Assembly: GCF_963924675.1 (NCBI RefSeq)
Contig: NC_089230.1
Location: 70,113,223-70,177,222, forward strand
DNA: 64,000 nucleotides
Origin: Phocoena phocoena
Taxonomy: Eukaryota; Chordata; Mammalia; Artiodactyla; Phocoenidae
Direction of reading: 5' to 3'
Shown: positions 45,741 to 58,875 of the stretch, one piece after another
How the letters are laid out: every line of letters starts with the position of its first letter
Position numbering within the stretch: position 1 is the stretch's first letter
Notes under the pieces: model-generated
The model's input: the letters and a program-made list of their open reading frames with translations, nothing else
What the model was told of the DNA's origin: nothing
Databases searched by the model: none
Made by a program: the position numbers and the translations under genes

Positions 45741-48700
45741 CATCCACACTTTCGGGGTCCCGGCTACTCTCTGCACAAGCCACAGTACCTGTCCCTCTTT
45801 GGGAGCCTGGCTTGTCCCATTGGGATAACCTATCTTCCCATTCTTTGTCAAGACAATAAAGTCTTCTCTTTGGCTGGGTCACAGCTACTCTTGTAAACTG
45901 ATTTATGTTCACATATTTTAAAGGGTTTTGTGGGTTCATTATCATTGTCCCGTGACATAATTATTAAGTATTTTCTCTTTCATCTTCATTTAAAAAGGAT
46001 GAAGTTCTGATTGAGTTTCACTGTTTGCTTGGCGGCTCTTAAGCGATGCCAAAGTAACCAGTCAGTTCATTAAGAAAACAAATCTGTCAAGTGGCGTATT
46101 TGAGATCTTGCGGAACAAGCAACTGCTTGACTGACCATGTTGTTTTCTTTTCCTCCGGTTTGGTTGGCATTGGATGAACCTGACCACAGACTCTTAAGTA
46201 CTTATTTTTAAAAACCTACCCGCTGACCTGCATCCAATCCGGGTGGCTTTCTCGGTGCACACAGTAACGTCATTCATCACTGCTGGCTGAGGAGGATGGA
46301 GGGGGAGGGGGGGTTAGAGCCTGAAGGCTCAGAAAGGCCCTCCCACTCTCAGCTGACCCTACACCTCCCACTCTTCATCCCTCCAATCCCCAGGGCTCCT
46401 TTGGGGAGCAAGATGGGGATTGTTCTCTTCTTTTTCCCTGTTGAAACTTTCTAAAGCTTGGGGCACCGACTGTGCAGATATTTGTGTTGGGGAGAGAACA
46501 GTGGTTCTGATGGACGCATGAAACAGGTAGCAAAGACTTCAGTTGCCACTCCCTGCCTGAAGCTGCCTCTCCCCACAGCTGCAACTGTCAAAGCACTGCT
46601 AAAGCAATCTTGTTCTTTTGTTTTCCACACTTAAAGAAAGGCCTTCAGCCAAACGGTGGCCCCTGACCTTGCTTTATATTTCCAACGTGCATTTTATTAA
46701 CTCCTTTTTCATATGGTACATATGGAACCTGCCTCCAGATGAGAAGGAGGTGAATTTTGCGATCCTGATGGAAAGAGCAGCGGTGAGCCATGAGAGATGT
46801 GATGAACAATTTTTGTAGCAAGTGTATCACTTGTGTTGAGCTGAGCTCCGTTTGGGTAAAAGAGCTGCAGGCAGAGATGACAGAAATGCATTCAAGTTGT
46901 ACAAGCCATTTTAGTTAAAAAACAAATACAAACCAACCTACCATTAGCCATGCATTGGAAGTCTTCTTGGAAGGGGAAAAAGTCATTTTGACTAGAAGAT
47001 AATTGATGAGAACTAAAGGAAGATGCTCTGCCTGGTGATGGAACATTTACTTTTGTTCTTCAACTTGGCAGTTCACTGGGGCTGACTTAGGAAGAAGCTG
47101 GAGTACTGTATCGCTTTAAAAAACGAATCCAAATCAAACTCCATCTTGCGGACCCTTTCATTGATTTCTAACAGCCCTGTTCTTTCCATAACAACAGCCT
47201 GGAAAATGATTTCTGTCTATGGAGGAATGATATACTGCCACTTCTTTTTTTTTTTTTCAAAACCAAAGTTAAACTTTTTCCCCCGTTTTTTCCCCCCAGA
47301 GCGTGCGCCTGTGTGAAGGGGTGTCTATCTAATTGGCCACAAGAGGGAATGAAACTAAATAAAATCACTATCCACGGGGGGCCTCTAAATATGCCTTTTT
47401 AATTTGAAAATTTTTGTGGGTTATAGTGCAATTCAAGCTTTTCAAGGTTTATTAGTGCATAGCTGTTCACGGGGGCTCCCCGAGCTCAAGACTCCCAGTC
47501 CGATCCGCCTGCCGTGGGTCATGGTGCCTTTCATGTGCCGAACGCCCTACAGTGACACGACCTTCAAAAAGGCCTCCCTCCCATCAAACACACATCAATA
47601 AAGGTGACTGAAGGGAGTTGAAGTTGGTAATTTGTGCTGCTGACTTGACACCGCGTTCGTCATTCCCGCTCCGAGGAATTCTGACAATTCACTGCTCCGC
47701 CCCGGGACGCGGGGCATGACGATAAAGATGTTGCTGGCAGACGGGAGTCAATGCCAGGGACCTGTCGCGCCCGCGGCTGCGGAGTCAAAACACGCCGCTC
47801 TGGGTAATTAATCGCTGCGAGAGGAAACGGACCAATGGCGCCTTCTGCTGTGAAACTGTTAATGGGGAACTTATGGAGAGAAAGTCAAGTCCTCCCATCC
47901 AAATTGGAATGTGAAAGAAATCTGTTGGAAGGTGATGACAGAAATGAAGTAAAACAGTTGTTTCCTGATCCGCGTGCCAGGTGTGTCTCATACTGCGATA
48001 AATAAGATCTGCGTCTTACACGCCAGAAATTGGGGATATTACAAGCGTTTATTATGGGGAGGCACACACAAAAATCTGTGCTTGAAGTGCTTTGTTTCTC
48101 CCGGCACCTAACAGTGAACGGTTAGGGCACAAAAGCCTGGAGCTGCTAATTCCTTTGTTTAGGTTCTAGCCAACCTGGCCTATTGAAAGCTTAAATTCAA
48201 TTTTATTGTTAAGGTATTTATTAACTGATTAGGAAAAGACATTAAAAGACTCAAAATTGGCTCCTTAACTTGATTAATTCTCCCCTTTCCTTACACCACA
48301 GAAACGATCCGTGTGTTTGGACGGAACTGTTCACCACCTTGGCGTTACTTGTTTCAGCTCTCACCTCTGCTCCAGCCAGAGCCTTAAATTAAGGGAAGCT
48401 GTGAGAGCCGGGGGCTTAGGGTCACCATCGTTCCCCCCAGCTACAGTTGTGTGCAGTGCTGACGTTCACTTTAAAATTGCTGCCGTGTTTGACCGGAGGA
48501 AGGTGTGTGACTGATTCCTGACAAGTTTTGAAAGTGGCTCACCCTTACTTAAGAGGCTGTTGCTAAAATGTTCATGTGCACACGTGTGAAAATGCACACT
48601 CCAGGGAACAGGGGATGTGATATACCCCTCAGGGACTTAGGTAGCTTATTTGTGGTTTGATCTCGGCTATCCATGTTCAAATGATCATTCCACAGAAATG

Positions 48701-49789
48701 ATTTTCCTTTCTTGTTTTTTAAAGTTTTAAAGTATTTCGATGTATTTCATTGACCGATTGCTTTCTCTAGAAACTTCAGGAAGAAGTGATAGACAATATT
48801 TTCTTCTTAAGGACAAAAAAAATTTTATGAAAAACCATTGAACATCGTGACCATAAGTTATAATCTTTTTCGCTCTATAAAATATAAATTTATTAAAATA
48901 ATATATATCTTTTTGACAATGGAATTTATTTATTGAAACTGAAAAGTTTTGTTTTTTAAGAGCAATAATTAATTCTTGGATAAACCTTACCAGCTGCAAT
49001 CCTGCCAGTAGTCAAAGCAGGATTTGCAACTAAAAAAATAAAGGAATTTTAATGTTTGAAAACACAAAGTATCCAGCTACTGTTGAATCATATATTTTAT
49101 TAAAATCTTTGGTTTCAGTACCACATCTCCCTGCTACTGTGCAGTCATTTAAAACTGGTTTAAAAGATGAGGACGCTTAATTCTTAAAGAGGCCCCTTAA
49201 GCATATTAAGGAAATTAAACATACTTAAGTAAATTTGCCTGCATAACGAGTACGACTTACAAAATTATAAAATATCGAGTATAGCTATGCTTCTCTCAAG
49301 GATCAACTATAATTTTTGTACTCATGTGTATCATCGGGAATTTATAGAACTAGTACTAAAATTTTGAAAAAGATGTCGCTTTAAAAAAAATATGAGTATG
49401 GCCAATTTGAGGAAATTGCAACTTGGTATCATTTGACTTTTTTTAATGTTGAGTTACTGCTAATTTCAAAAATTTAAAATAAATGCTCACTAAAACTAAT
49501 GTTCTTACCCTGCACAGTAGTCTCAGTGTAAAGTTATCAAAATAAGTGTTGTTGTTTGCCATTTAAAGTTGTCTTGTTTATTTCACAAAAATGTTACTTG
49601 AGAGATCAAATCACTATTTCTGAAGTAAAAATAGTTTTTTAAATTTGTTATTCAAAATCATTCAAATAATATTCTTTATGCAGTACAGGAAAAATAAGAA
49701 TTATTTTATCTGAATTATTCTCATTGGAATTAATTTACCAGTCATTTTCCCTTCATTGGTGAAGAAACGTAAAAATGGGATTTTGTAGT
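45741..49789. other. Long repeat-free tract, candidate conserved non-coding region
   Basis: Four kilobases without any recognisable transposon, in contrast to its surroundings. It contains a CpG-rich knot (47647-47833), runs such as taattaatcgctgc, gctaattcctttgtttagg (SOX-like), and 'aacttgattaattctccc'. No exon, splice-framed open frame or CDS was found. The pattern is what developmental enhancers look like, but conservation cannot be measured from one sequence. Confidence 0.4.
47647..47833. promoter_or_regulatory. CpG-rich knot with CCAAT box, candidate regulatory element
   Basis: By eye there are about 22 CpG in ~187 bp, far above the surrounding unique DNA, with gctccgccccgggacgcggg (GC-box-like), tcgcgcccgcggctgcgg and a nearby accaatgg (47830-47837). 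It is too short for a formal CpG island. It belongs to no SINE or L1. It may be an enhancer or a minor promoter. No transcript start is visible. Confidence 0.4.
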
Positions 49790-49802
49790 CACCATGCATC
49801 TT

Positions 49803-50073
49803 TTTTTTTTTTTTTAAGCATCTTTATTGGGGTATAATTGCTTTACAATGGTGTGTTAGTTTCTGCTTTATAACAAAGTGAATCAGCTATACATATACAT
49901 ATGTTCCCATATGTCTTCCCTCTTGCGTCTCCCTCCTTCCCACTCTCCCCATCCCACCCCTCCAGGCTGTCACAAAGCACCGAGCTAATATCCCTGTGCC
50001 TTGAGGCTGCTTCCCCCTAGCTATCTACCTTACTACGTTTGTTAGTGTGTATATGTCCATGACTCTCTCTCGC
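49803..50073 (-). mobile_element. 5'-truncated L1 3'UTR, perfect 13-bp TSD
   Basis: Poly-T then the L1 3'UTR complement (agcatctttattggggtata, 'gctttataacaaagtgaatc'). TSD caccatgcatctt is at 49790-49802 and 50074-50086. Confidence 0.95.
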
Positions 50074-50086
50074 CACCATGCATCTT

Positions 50087-53000
50087 GAAAATGAAAGATC
50101 AGCCTGTTTATTTTTCAGTCTTTCGATAGGGTATTTCTTTCATTCATTTCATTCACTCACTCACTCATTCGACAAGGATTGAGTCTCTATAATGGGCATT
50201 TTGGGATCCTAAGGACTGATAGTAGTAATAAAACACAGTCTTTCTCCTTGAAAATCTTGACCAAACAGAGGAATGTATAAAAAAAAGTGGATTTGGGGGA
50301 AAAAACATGACCCAACTACCTGTTTTGCCTCTTCATACCTTGAGTGGAGAATCAGAGAATAATAATCTACAAATGATTCATGTTGGACTGTGGGTAAAAC
50401 CATCTACACGATTGTCTCATCTCTCCTCCCACTGATCAGTCTCTTGGCCTCTTTTCTGTTTCTGTCTATGGCCCTTTCTCCAAATCTCACAGCACATACC
50501 TCACGTCCAATAGATCCACAGTCCACAGCCCTCTTCTGATGGTTCCTGATGCCCAGCCAGTGTCAAATCACAGCCTCTCTTCCTCTACATGGTCTGCTTT
50601 GGGCAGAAGAAAACACAGTCCCCACAGAGGGTGTATCTACTTCTGTGACCTCCCCTACTGGGCTGTGTTGGGTTCTAGGTTATAGAAGGCTTTCGAGCAA
50701 AGGAGGCAACTGAAGAACAATCCCATGTCCTTCAGAAAGTCCCCCTGGGCGTCCAAATGGCAAGAATGATGGGGCCGTGAAGGAGCTGTCTCTTAGTAAC
50801 AGAACACCCATCCTCACCCCGGGCTGCCCCAAGCCAATGGTATCTGACAGGCAAATATTGTCTGGTGCCGGACTGTAGCCAGCACACCTCCCACCGCCTG
50901 AGTCAAGGCCTGTTGGCAGCTACGGGAGTTAGGTGTTGCTGACTGACGTGTGATTATGGCGGACAGAAAAATGTAGACGTGTTAGCAAAGTCAATATTAT
51001 GGAAGCCTCTGTCTTCCCAATTATTGCAAATTAAATGATACTTCTAGGATATAGCCAATTACATTCTCTGTTTTTACGACCAGTCACAAATGTATTTTTT
51101 ATTAGCTGGTGTGTTCATTGTTTTGAATGCATAGCCCTTATTTCAATCTCATTTTAGTTTGTGGTAAGTGCAAAAGGATTTTTGCTGACTTGAAATAGTG
51201 AAGCTGCTCTCTGGGAACTGAACCGCTGGGACTGTGGCACTGAGAGTTTATTCCACAGCCTTCTGTGACTCTTGACTGTAAATTATTCTGTGAAGTGGTG
51301 TTTATTGCTGAACCGGGAGGTTAAGACAGCCTGATTCTACGTGCAGGAGGAAACGCCATGTCCCCACCATGAGCAATTATCCTGTCCCCTTTTCACAGCT
51401 TAATCTAGCTCCAGCTAAGAAGAAAGAGGAGATGGCCTGTCTTCACTACAGACTTAGCTACCGTGTGTTTTCAATGTTAATTAGAAATTTTGTTCACTGG
51501 AAAAGTGACTTCTTCCATAAGTCAGCCTTCTGCCAAGTGGACGGCATCTGGTAAGGCGACTTGAGGTGTCTTTGTGGATTTGATCTCTAATTTAACCCAT
51601 GGGACAACACACAAGCGGGACTCTTGCCATGTGCTCAACTCTATTGCCTGGTGCCATTTTCCCTTCTTTATACATTTAAAGCTCTATATGGCAGGAGAGA
51701 GACTGTTAGGATCCTGGGGCTCTGTGTAATTTTTTTTCTAGAAATGAAAATCTTGCTTATCCTAAGGGACTTTTTCTTATGTTAAGAAGGATGTAGTGAA
51801 TGAAAACCAGAACGAGATCAGCAGGTCAATGTCTTTAAAGTTGGTCATAAAATGTATCACAACAAAGAATCCATGGGGTAGGAATGGCATGCCAAAATAC
51901 TCTGTCTTTGTTCTTGGACACTTCTCTGTCACAAGGACAGCATACTTCTGGTTCTCTTCAAAAGCATTTGCCTTATATTTTTCATGCACAGGCATAGGCT
52001 GAAGTCTTACGATGCCTAGGTTCAATTTCCTCTTAGGAAAATAAAGGATGCCCTCATGTCTTCTCGCACTCAACCAGAAATGCTCATTGTCACTGGAACG
52101 AGCTGTTCTCTAAGAAACAGCATCTCAAGCGTGGTCCAATCTGCTCTGAAACGATGAGTTGCCTCTAGGGAAATAGACTTCTCATTACTAGCAAATTTCC
52201 AGGCTATCATTCAGTTTTCCCCCTCTTTATTCCATGTCTATGAGTTTTGTTTCTAGGATGAAATAACATCTCTCCTTTCTTTCTTTCCTTTTTCTTTTTT
52301 TCCCTTTTCAGCTCTCAACTTTCTTTGCTTCTTAAACAAGACTTCAGCAAGGCGCCCTTATTGGTTAACCCTTTCCGGGTTCTCCATTAGCTTAACTAGT
52401 TTCTCTTTCTTTTTTTGCCTCTGATTATTCACACGCTGTGCTGGAGGTCCAGACAAGAAAAGCCAGAAAGCAGTATGGAGAGGAGGTTGAATGTTTTTCC
52501 ACTCCATTTATTTTAAGAACCTAAAACCTTTTCACCATGTTGTAGGACAGCCAAGAACTCTAGGGTGATCTTTTGCATCTTTTTCTCCTTCCCACTTTCT
52601 TCCCTACCTGTCCAAGGAAAACGATTGGGGTGGATTGAAGCTGGCAGAGCTTTCTAGTATCTTCCTTATTTTGAACTGCTTTTCAAAAACTGCCTGAAAG
52701 ACCATGTACATCTCCCAGTGAAATCATATCAGAACTCCCTAACCACTCTCCTCCTATTCCATGATATGCCAGTGACTTTTTCCAACTAGAAGCCGCTGAC
52801 CTTTTGGCTGGCCTATCATACTACAAGCTCATTCATTTAATAGACAATTGATGAGCACCCACTATGTGCTAAACCTTATCCATATAAGGCTGCTGCTGGT
52901 TTCTCAGACTTTTTGTGCTATTCTAGAGCACATCTTTGTTTTTTGACACATAGGTTTTTTTTTCAATTTTAATCCAAATTTCTTTGAAACAGTCTTCATC

Positions 53001-53394
53001 TCATGAAGCAGCAGTCTGTTTTGACTTCAACTTGCCAGAGTGACAAAGAAATTGTCTTCCCTAGAAGTGTGTTGATATTATTGAGTCTGGTTAATTGTGA
53101 TCTGGTGGGGTTCTGGGTCAGGGGACAGTGCTGTGGCCATAGTCCCCGGAGAGGTCTCTCTCACACTTTAAACCATGACTATCTTTGACATCCATTCTGC
53201 CTTAGCTCTCTCTTTCTATCAGGGAGTTACATGAAAATGACAGGAAGACTTTTTCGCAATGGGAATCTATTTTCTAATTAATACATTTGAAAGGGGCCCT
53301 TTGGAGTTTGGAACTCAGATTTAATCTGGCTGAAGAAAGCCCAGGTTTAACCTCTGCACTCTGTCTCCTCTCTGAAGGCTGGAGAGTTTACAAC
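50087..53394. other. Unique DNA, possible conserved non-coding part
   Basis: No transposon recognised over 3.3 kb. 50870-51600 has AT-rich homeobox/POU-like words (attgcaaattaaatga, agccaattacattc) beside a YY1-like atggcgga. The 98-codon minus frame 51777-52073 has an ordinary composition and no known motif. Confidence 0.4.
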
Positions 53395-53500
53395 CCTAAG
53401 TCCAAGGTCACGTGGCTTGTTAGCAGCAGACTGGGGCTAGACCACGGGGTTCCTGAGTTCCACTTCAGCACTCAAGCCACACACCCCGTGGAGTAACAGC
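53395..53500 (-). repeat. MIR fragment, antisense
   Basis: 'cctaagtccaaggtcacgtggcttgttagcagcagactgggg' and 'gttcctgagttcca' are reverse-MIR blocks. Confidence 0.65.
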
Positions 53501-54044
53501 CTATGTAGCCCAAGGCACCGTCTGCCATATTACTCAACAGCTCTAGCCTTGACTTTGTTCAACGTCATTCATCTTTAGAAAGTTTTCAAAAGGATTGCCA
53601 GAGCATTCTTCTCCAAGTCCATTTGAAAACATAGAAATAAACCTTGAGATAAAATTCCATAGCTTATATTAAATTTGTGCTCAACTTTGCCTCACTCCTG
53701 ACTTAAACTTCAGCTTTAACCAGGTTTCTTGGCATTGTTAGGTCCAAATTAAAAGCTAGCCGGCTCTGTCTTATATTCAAAAGTGCTGGTGCTGTGTTTG
53801 TGTTGAAGTGAGGAGAGGGAGAATTCTTCTGCTATAGGCAGGTTTATGGGACGAGAAAGTAGCAGCATCCAACCTCAGGAATTCCCAGGAAATAAGCCCT
53901 GCTGGGGAAGACTGCTCCTCTACATGATGACCCAGCGGATTGGAGTGAGCACTTGAGTCCTGGCTTTGGGAAGCGGGTTAAGGAGGACACTACAGAAGCC
54001 ACCACGAGACATGGAGGAGAGAACCTGGTCATCAAGGGTGGAGA
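53501..54044. other. Unique non-coding DNA
   Basis: Nothing recognised. Confidence 0.5.
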
Positions 54045-54165
54045 GACTCAGGTCTGAATATGGGCTCTGCCCCTTCCTGGCTCCGTGCTCTTGGGGCAGT
54101 TTTCTAGCCTTTCTGAACCTGCTTTCCCATCTCTAAAGTGGGGCCCATAGTGCTTAATTCACAGT
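54045..54165 (+). repeat. MIR fragment
   Basis: 'tgggctctgccccttcctgg', 'cttggggcagttttctagcc' and 'tgctttcccatctctaaagtggggccc' are in MIR order. Confidence 0.75.
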
Positions 54166-54320
54166 GAGTCATGACTGGCGAAGGAAGGGATGGATTGTGT
54201 ATCATACATAACACTGTACCTGGGATGCTGGCTATGTGCCCATGCCCCTTGGTTCCCACGGGCAGGTGGCATGCTCCCTGATCCCCTGCATCTCGGATGC
54301 CTGATGACATATGCTTGACC

Positions 54321-54387
54321 AGTGATTTTCACACTGCAGCCTGCAACCTATTAGTGAGTTGAAAAATCAATTTATTGTTCATGGTTA
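54321..54387. mobile_element. Short MER58-like fragment
   Basis: 'ccagtgattttcacactgca' and 'cctattagtgagttgaaaaatcaattt' resemble one end of the MER58 family. Truncated where the MLT1 LTR starts. Confidence 0.4.
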
Positions 54388-54862
54388 TGGTAGGCTGACT
54401 AATGGCCCCCCCGAAAGATGTCCACATCCCAATCCCCAGAACCTGTGAGTATGTTATATGGCAAAAGGGACTTTGCAGATGTGGTTAAGGATCATCAGAA
54501 AGGGTGATTATTCTGGATTTTCCGTGTGGGTCCAATAGAATCACAAGGGTCCTTTTAAGAGGGAGGCAAGAAGACCAAAGGGGAAGTAGAAGCTTTTCCA
54601 GCAGAAGCAGGAGGTTGTTGGAGTTATGTGAGAAAAGGGGCCACAAGCCAAGGAATGCACGTGAGCTCTTCAAGCTGGAAAAGGCAAGGAAATGGATTCT
54701 CCCCATAGAGTCTCCAGAGAGAACCAGCCCTGCTAATGCCTTGGTTTTAGCCCAGTGAGGCTTGATTTTGGAATTCTGATCTTCAGAACTATAAGATACT
54801 AGTTATGTGGTTTTGAGCTACTAGTTTTTAGCAATTCGTTACAGAGGCCATAAGAACTAATC
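54388..54862 (+). mobile_element. MLT1 LTR (ERVL-MaLR), solo
   Basis: 'gatgtccacatcccaatccccagaacctgtgagtatgtta', 'gcaaaagggactttgcagatgtgg', 'gtccaatagaatcacaagggtcctttt', 'gccacaagccaaggaatgca', 'cagccctgctaatgccttggttttagcccagtgagg' and 'agaactataaga' follow the MLT1 order in sense. Only an LTR, no internal region. The 84-codon frame at 54504-54758 is incidental. Confidence 0.88.
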
Positions 54863-55934
54863 CACTGGCCAACATGTTATGACAAATGAAGCAGAAGAGC
54901 AGACGCAAGTTTGGTTTCAGTACACGTGTGTGCGCGTGCATACCCACATACACACACAGGCGTATCGCGTGTATGCACTGGATTGCCATGGTACTGCACG
55001 GCATTCCTAACTGTGGCCTGTGGGGAGGCGGCCACTGCCTCCCTGGGTGTTTCTGGATGGACACGTCTTGCTCTTCTGTGCTGTGCTAACAGCTTGAGGA
55101 GTCCTTGCTCTCAAGAGCGGCTGAGTTGGCAAGACCATCTTGCGTCTCCCAAACCTTAATTATTCTTCATAGCCAAAGCCAAATGAAAGTCTGGCTTATA
55201 GGAGGCATGTGGAGAAAGTGCTGACTTGGGCTCGAGAGCAACATATGAGCTCATGGACAAATCACGAGGTTGTGTCTGACAGCGTTTCGCATTAAAGTTA
55301 GAAGTGGTTTTTCTGTCGGTGACGTGAGTCAAATGTGAAGTAAACTGAGGAACGCTGGGACTCAGCTGCAGCTGGAGGACCTGTGTACATATGAATTTGG
55401 CACACGGTAGGTGTGTTGCTGATAGATTCTTACAGGAAATAGACTAAAAAAATAAAAAATACCAGGACCAATAGTCACTGGACTGTGTATTTGCAGGTGC
55501 GGTCTGTGAACTCAGAATGAGTTCTTTTCAGAATGCAGGCAGGACTTATCCTGAAATAAAAGTGTAACTCCTGAGTGAGGAGTAAATCTCAACCCAATGA
55601 CTGCAATGGCCAGCTAGCCGAGTCCTTAATGACAGACTTTCAACATCAAACACAGCCTCAGGGCGAGGTTTGTCAATGACACCTCCTCTGTCTTAGCATC
55701 AAGTGATGGGCAAGATTTCCCAACAATAACATCTTCTGCTGGGATGTGGAGAGTGGAACCCAGTCCCACCAGAACTTGTAAAGCCTCAGGAGAACCTCTG
55801 TCATTCTGTCGTAATGAAGACACATAAGGGCTTTTCCTAGATCACCTCATGCCCACCCCTTATTTCCCCCTCTCTTTACTAACTAGATGCATTAGCAAGT
55901 TCCTGGTCCTGGTGACTTGGTCAGGTCTTCAGGA
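54863..55934. other. Unique non-coding DNA
   Basis: A short GT/CA-rich patch lies at 54920-54962; otherwise nothing recognised. Confidence 0.5.
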
Positions 55935-56158
55935 AGCAACATAATACAAAGATTAAGCAATTAGACTTTGGCATAAGACTGCGTGGGTTCCATTACTTAC
56001 AGACCACGTGACCATGACAAGTTACTTCACCTCCCCAAGCCTCAGCTTCCTCACCTATACAATAAGACAGTCATAATACCTACCTCATTGGGTTTTTGTG
56101 ACAATTAAGTGAAACATCACAGGAGGTGCTTGTTCCAAGGTAGCTGTTGTTAATATTT
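55935..56158 (+). repeat. MIR, nearly full length
   Basis: 'agactttggcataagactgcgtgggttcc', 'gtgaccatgacaagttacttcacctccccaagcctcagcttcctcacc', 'cataatacctacctcattgggtttttgtgacaatt' and the tail 'gtagctgttgttaatatt' give the entire MIR order. Confidence 0.9.
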
Positions 56159-58384
56159 TCCTCTTATACTGAGGAAGTGTAAAATTATCCAGAAACATTA
56201 TTTTTATAACTTATGTTTATGTTAGCCTGGATACAATGAGAACTCACCCAAAGGGACTGAAAATGTAAATATCCTTTGTTGTTGTCTTCCTCTCCTCAAG
56301 TTTAAGAGCTAGAAAGATGACAACTCAGACCGAACACCAAAGAGGCTCATGATCCTGTGATTTCCTCGAGAAATCAGAGGTTAAGAGTGCTGTTATATGA
56401 TGGCGCAATTCAATTCTTCCTTTAATAAAAAACAAGTCCAGTATGATGAAACAAAACTTTCTATAATTACAAAAAGAATCCTCACCATTTGCTGCTGCAT
56501 TTGGGAATAGTAAGATCTCCGGGGAATTGAGATCTCGTAATTTCTTCTCTCTGTGTTCAGACCAAATCGCCACATGTCTGTGTCTTGAAGAGTCTGGGAA
56601 CAAACAATGAACTGATGCTTAACACCACCTCAAAGTGTATGTTGCACCTGCATTTTTTTCACCTATAAATCTTGCTATCCGTGTGGCCAGAGAGCAACTA
56701 ACTAGTGAAATCTGTCTGGAATTTCAACCTAAAAAGCTGTATTTTGCAAAGCCACCAGGCATTTGCTTAGGAAAGACATTTTGTTAGCAGCTGGGGGAAA
56801 AAACTAGAAATTTCTATCAACATGGATCGTCATTTAAAAAATTGCCCTCCAATGCATGGTAACTTAAGTAGCTTCATCTTGTTAGGATTATCATGATAAT
56901 AAATCAAATATATTAGTCTTCTTTTGGGTAGTGCTGGTCTCTTAAACCATCCTTGTGTTCTATATATAGACACTCATATACACAATCTTCCAGGGGTACT
57001 GAATTCTTTGGTTTCCTCTTTGCAAAATTCTGATAAATGCAAAATGGAAGAGGTATGTATCAGAATACTTGCGACAGGGAAAAAATGTCCTCATTTTCAA
57101 AATGGGAGAATGGGTTGGCTCAAGAGAAATATTGATATATTCCTGGAAAATTTCTAGTGTAGCTAATTAAACAGATCACTTGTAAACAGGATGGGAAATA
57201 ATGTAGTAACCAGGATCCAGAGTTTACTAAAAATAAGTTTCACAAAACTGAACTTAACTTTTTTTTTAGTGGGGTTAATACATTTTTCTTAATTTCGTTT
57301 GGTAGAACCACTTTCCAAATAGTTAAGGATCTCAACTATTCAGGGGTTGAGTAATTCACTCATAATAATATTCCTGCAGCTGCCCAAAACTGGCATGGTC
57401 CCTAAGCTAGAAGTCCAAGGATTTCAGCAAATCCTTGGGGATTTCCTCATGTACAATATGGAGAAATGTGGGTAATGATTGTTTATCTTGGCCCATTGAT
57501 AGTTGCTTGAACAGTTGCTCCCAAAATGAGTTGATTAATGGATCAATGGCAACCATGAGATGAATGGCTTGCTGAATACCAGGAGGCTCTGTCCCTGCCC
57601 TGGCTGGGGAGCCATTGAAGACTAGTCAGACCTGTGGCAAGCACAGAGCTGGAATGTTGCAGCAGTGCAAAGATGGATTAAATATTCCAGTGACAGGCTT
57701 TAAAAAAGGGGCCAAAATCATGTGCTGACGTTTAAGAATGAACAATTATGTATTTGTGTTGAAAAGCCAGTAACGCAACTACTGAATGATGGCACTTTGC
57801 TTGTGAGCAGTTAATAATGAAAATAGACCACGATACTATATAAATAGTACAAAAATAATATAAAAATGACACCAGTACCAGCCTATCCTTGCTGAAGACT
57901 GTTTTCAAGCACTCCTGAATGCTTGCAAGCATTATCTCAGTTCCTGTGGGAAAGAACCATGTATGATAAAAAGTAAATACAATCTGAGATTCTGCAGATG
58001 AGAAGTGAGTCACCCTGTACTCTGTAGTGACCCCTCAACCACTATATAATCAGGTCTCGTTCCAGATGCCAGATGTTAAGAAGTAAGTGTGAGGAAGAGC
58101 AGCTTTGGTTGAGGAGGTAGGACTGCTTTAAGCATGGAGCTGAGGTGGCGTGGTAGCTGGCTTCACCTACTTGGATGAGGCATAACATGGAGGCAGGGGG
58201 GCAAGAGCCCCACCACAGGGTTGAAAAAAACATGAAGACTCTTGGCTTCCTAACCACCAGAGCCATGAGGCTTCAACACAAGCCACTCCATGAAACCCTG
58301 AGCAATCTGGAACTGTAAAGATTCAAACTGACGTTAAATGCCCATTTTTTAGAGATGTTGAATGTAAGATCATAAAATCAATTG
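56159..58384. other. Unique non-coding DNA
   Basis: No repeat or gene recognised. Minus frames at 56325-56603 and 57732-58013 have no known motif. Confidence 0.5.
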
Positions 58385-58875
58385 AGAGAATAGAATCTAT
58401 CTCTACATCTATCTATCTTTGTATCCATCTGTCTATCTACCTATGTACATATCTATCTATCTACCTATCTATCTACCTATCTATCTATGTATCCATCTGT
58501 CTACCTACCTATGTACATATCTATCTATGTATCCATCTGTCTACCTACCTATGTACATATCTATCTATGTATCCATCTGTCTACCTACCTATGTACATAT
58601 CTATCTATGTATCCATCTGTCTACCTACCTATGTACATATCTATCTATCTATCTACCTATCTATCTACCTACCTGTCTATCTACCTATGTATCCATCTAT
58701 CTACCTACCTATGTACATATCTATCTATCTATCTATCTATGGATCCATCTATCTACCTACCTATGTACATATCTATCTATGTATCTATCATCTATCTATC
58801 TACCTATGTATCCATCTATCTATCTACCTATGTACATATCTATCTATCTATCTATGTATCTATCAATCATCAATC
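58385..58875. repeat. (CTAT)n-type tetranucleotide array with 40-bp higher-order unit
   Basis: Variants of CTAT, CTAC, CTGT and GTAT fill ~490 bp. At 58481-58640 a 40-bp block made of ctatctatgtatccatctgt and ctacctacctatgtacatat repeats four times without a mismatch; diverged copies follow to 58860. Because the period is not a multiple of three and lacks stop codons, all three plus frames are open (up to 165 codons), which is an artefact. Confidence 0.97.

Noticed and set aside
58481..58640. CRISPR-like array of 40-bp repeats
   Set aside because: The repeats are contiguous without spacers and made of CTAT-type tetranucleotides in a mammalian genome.
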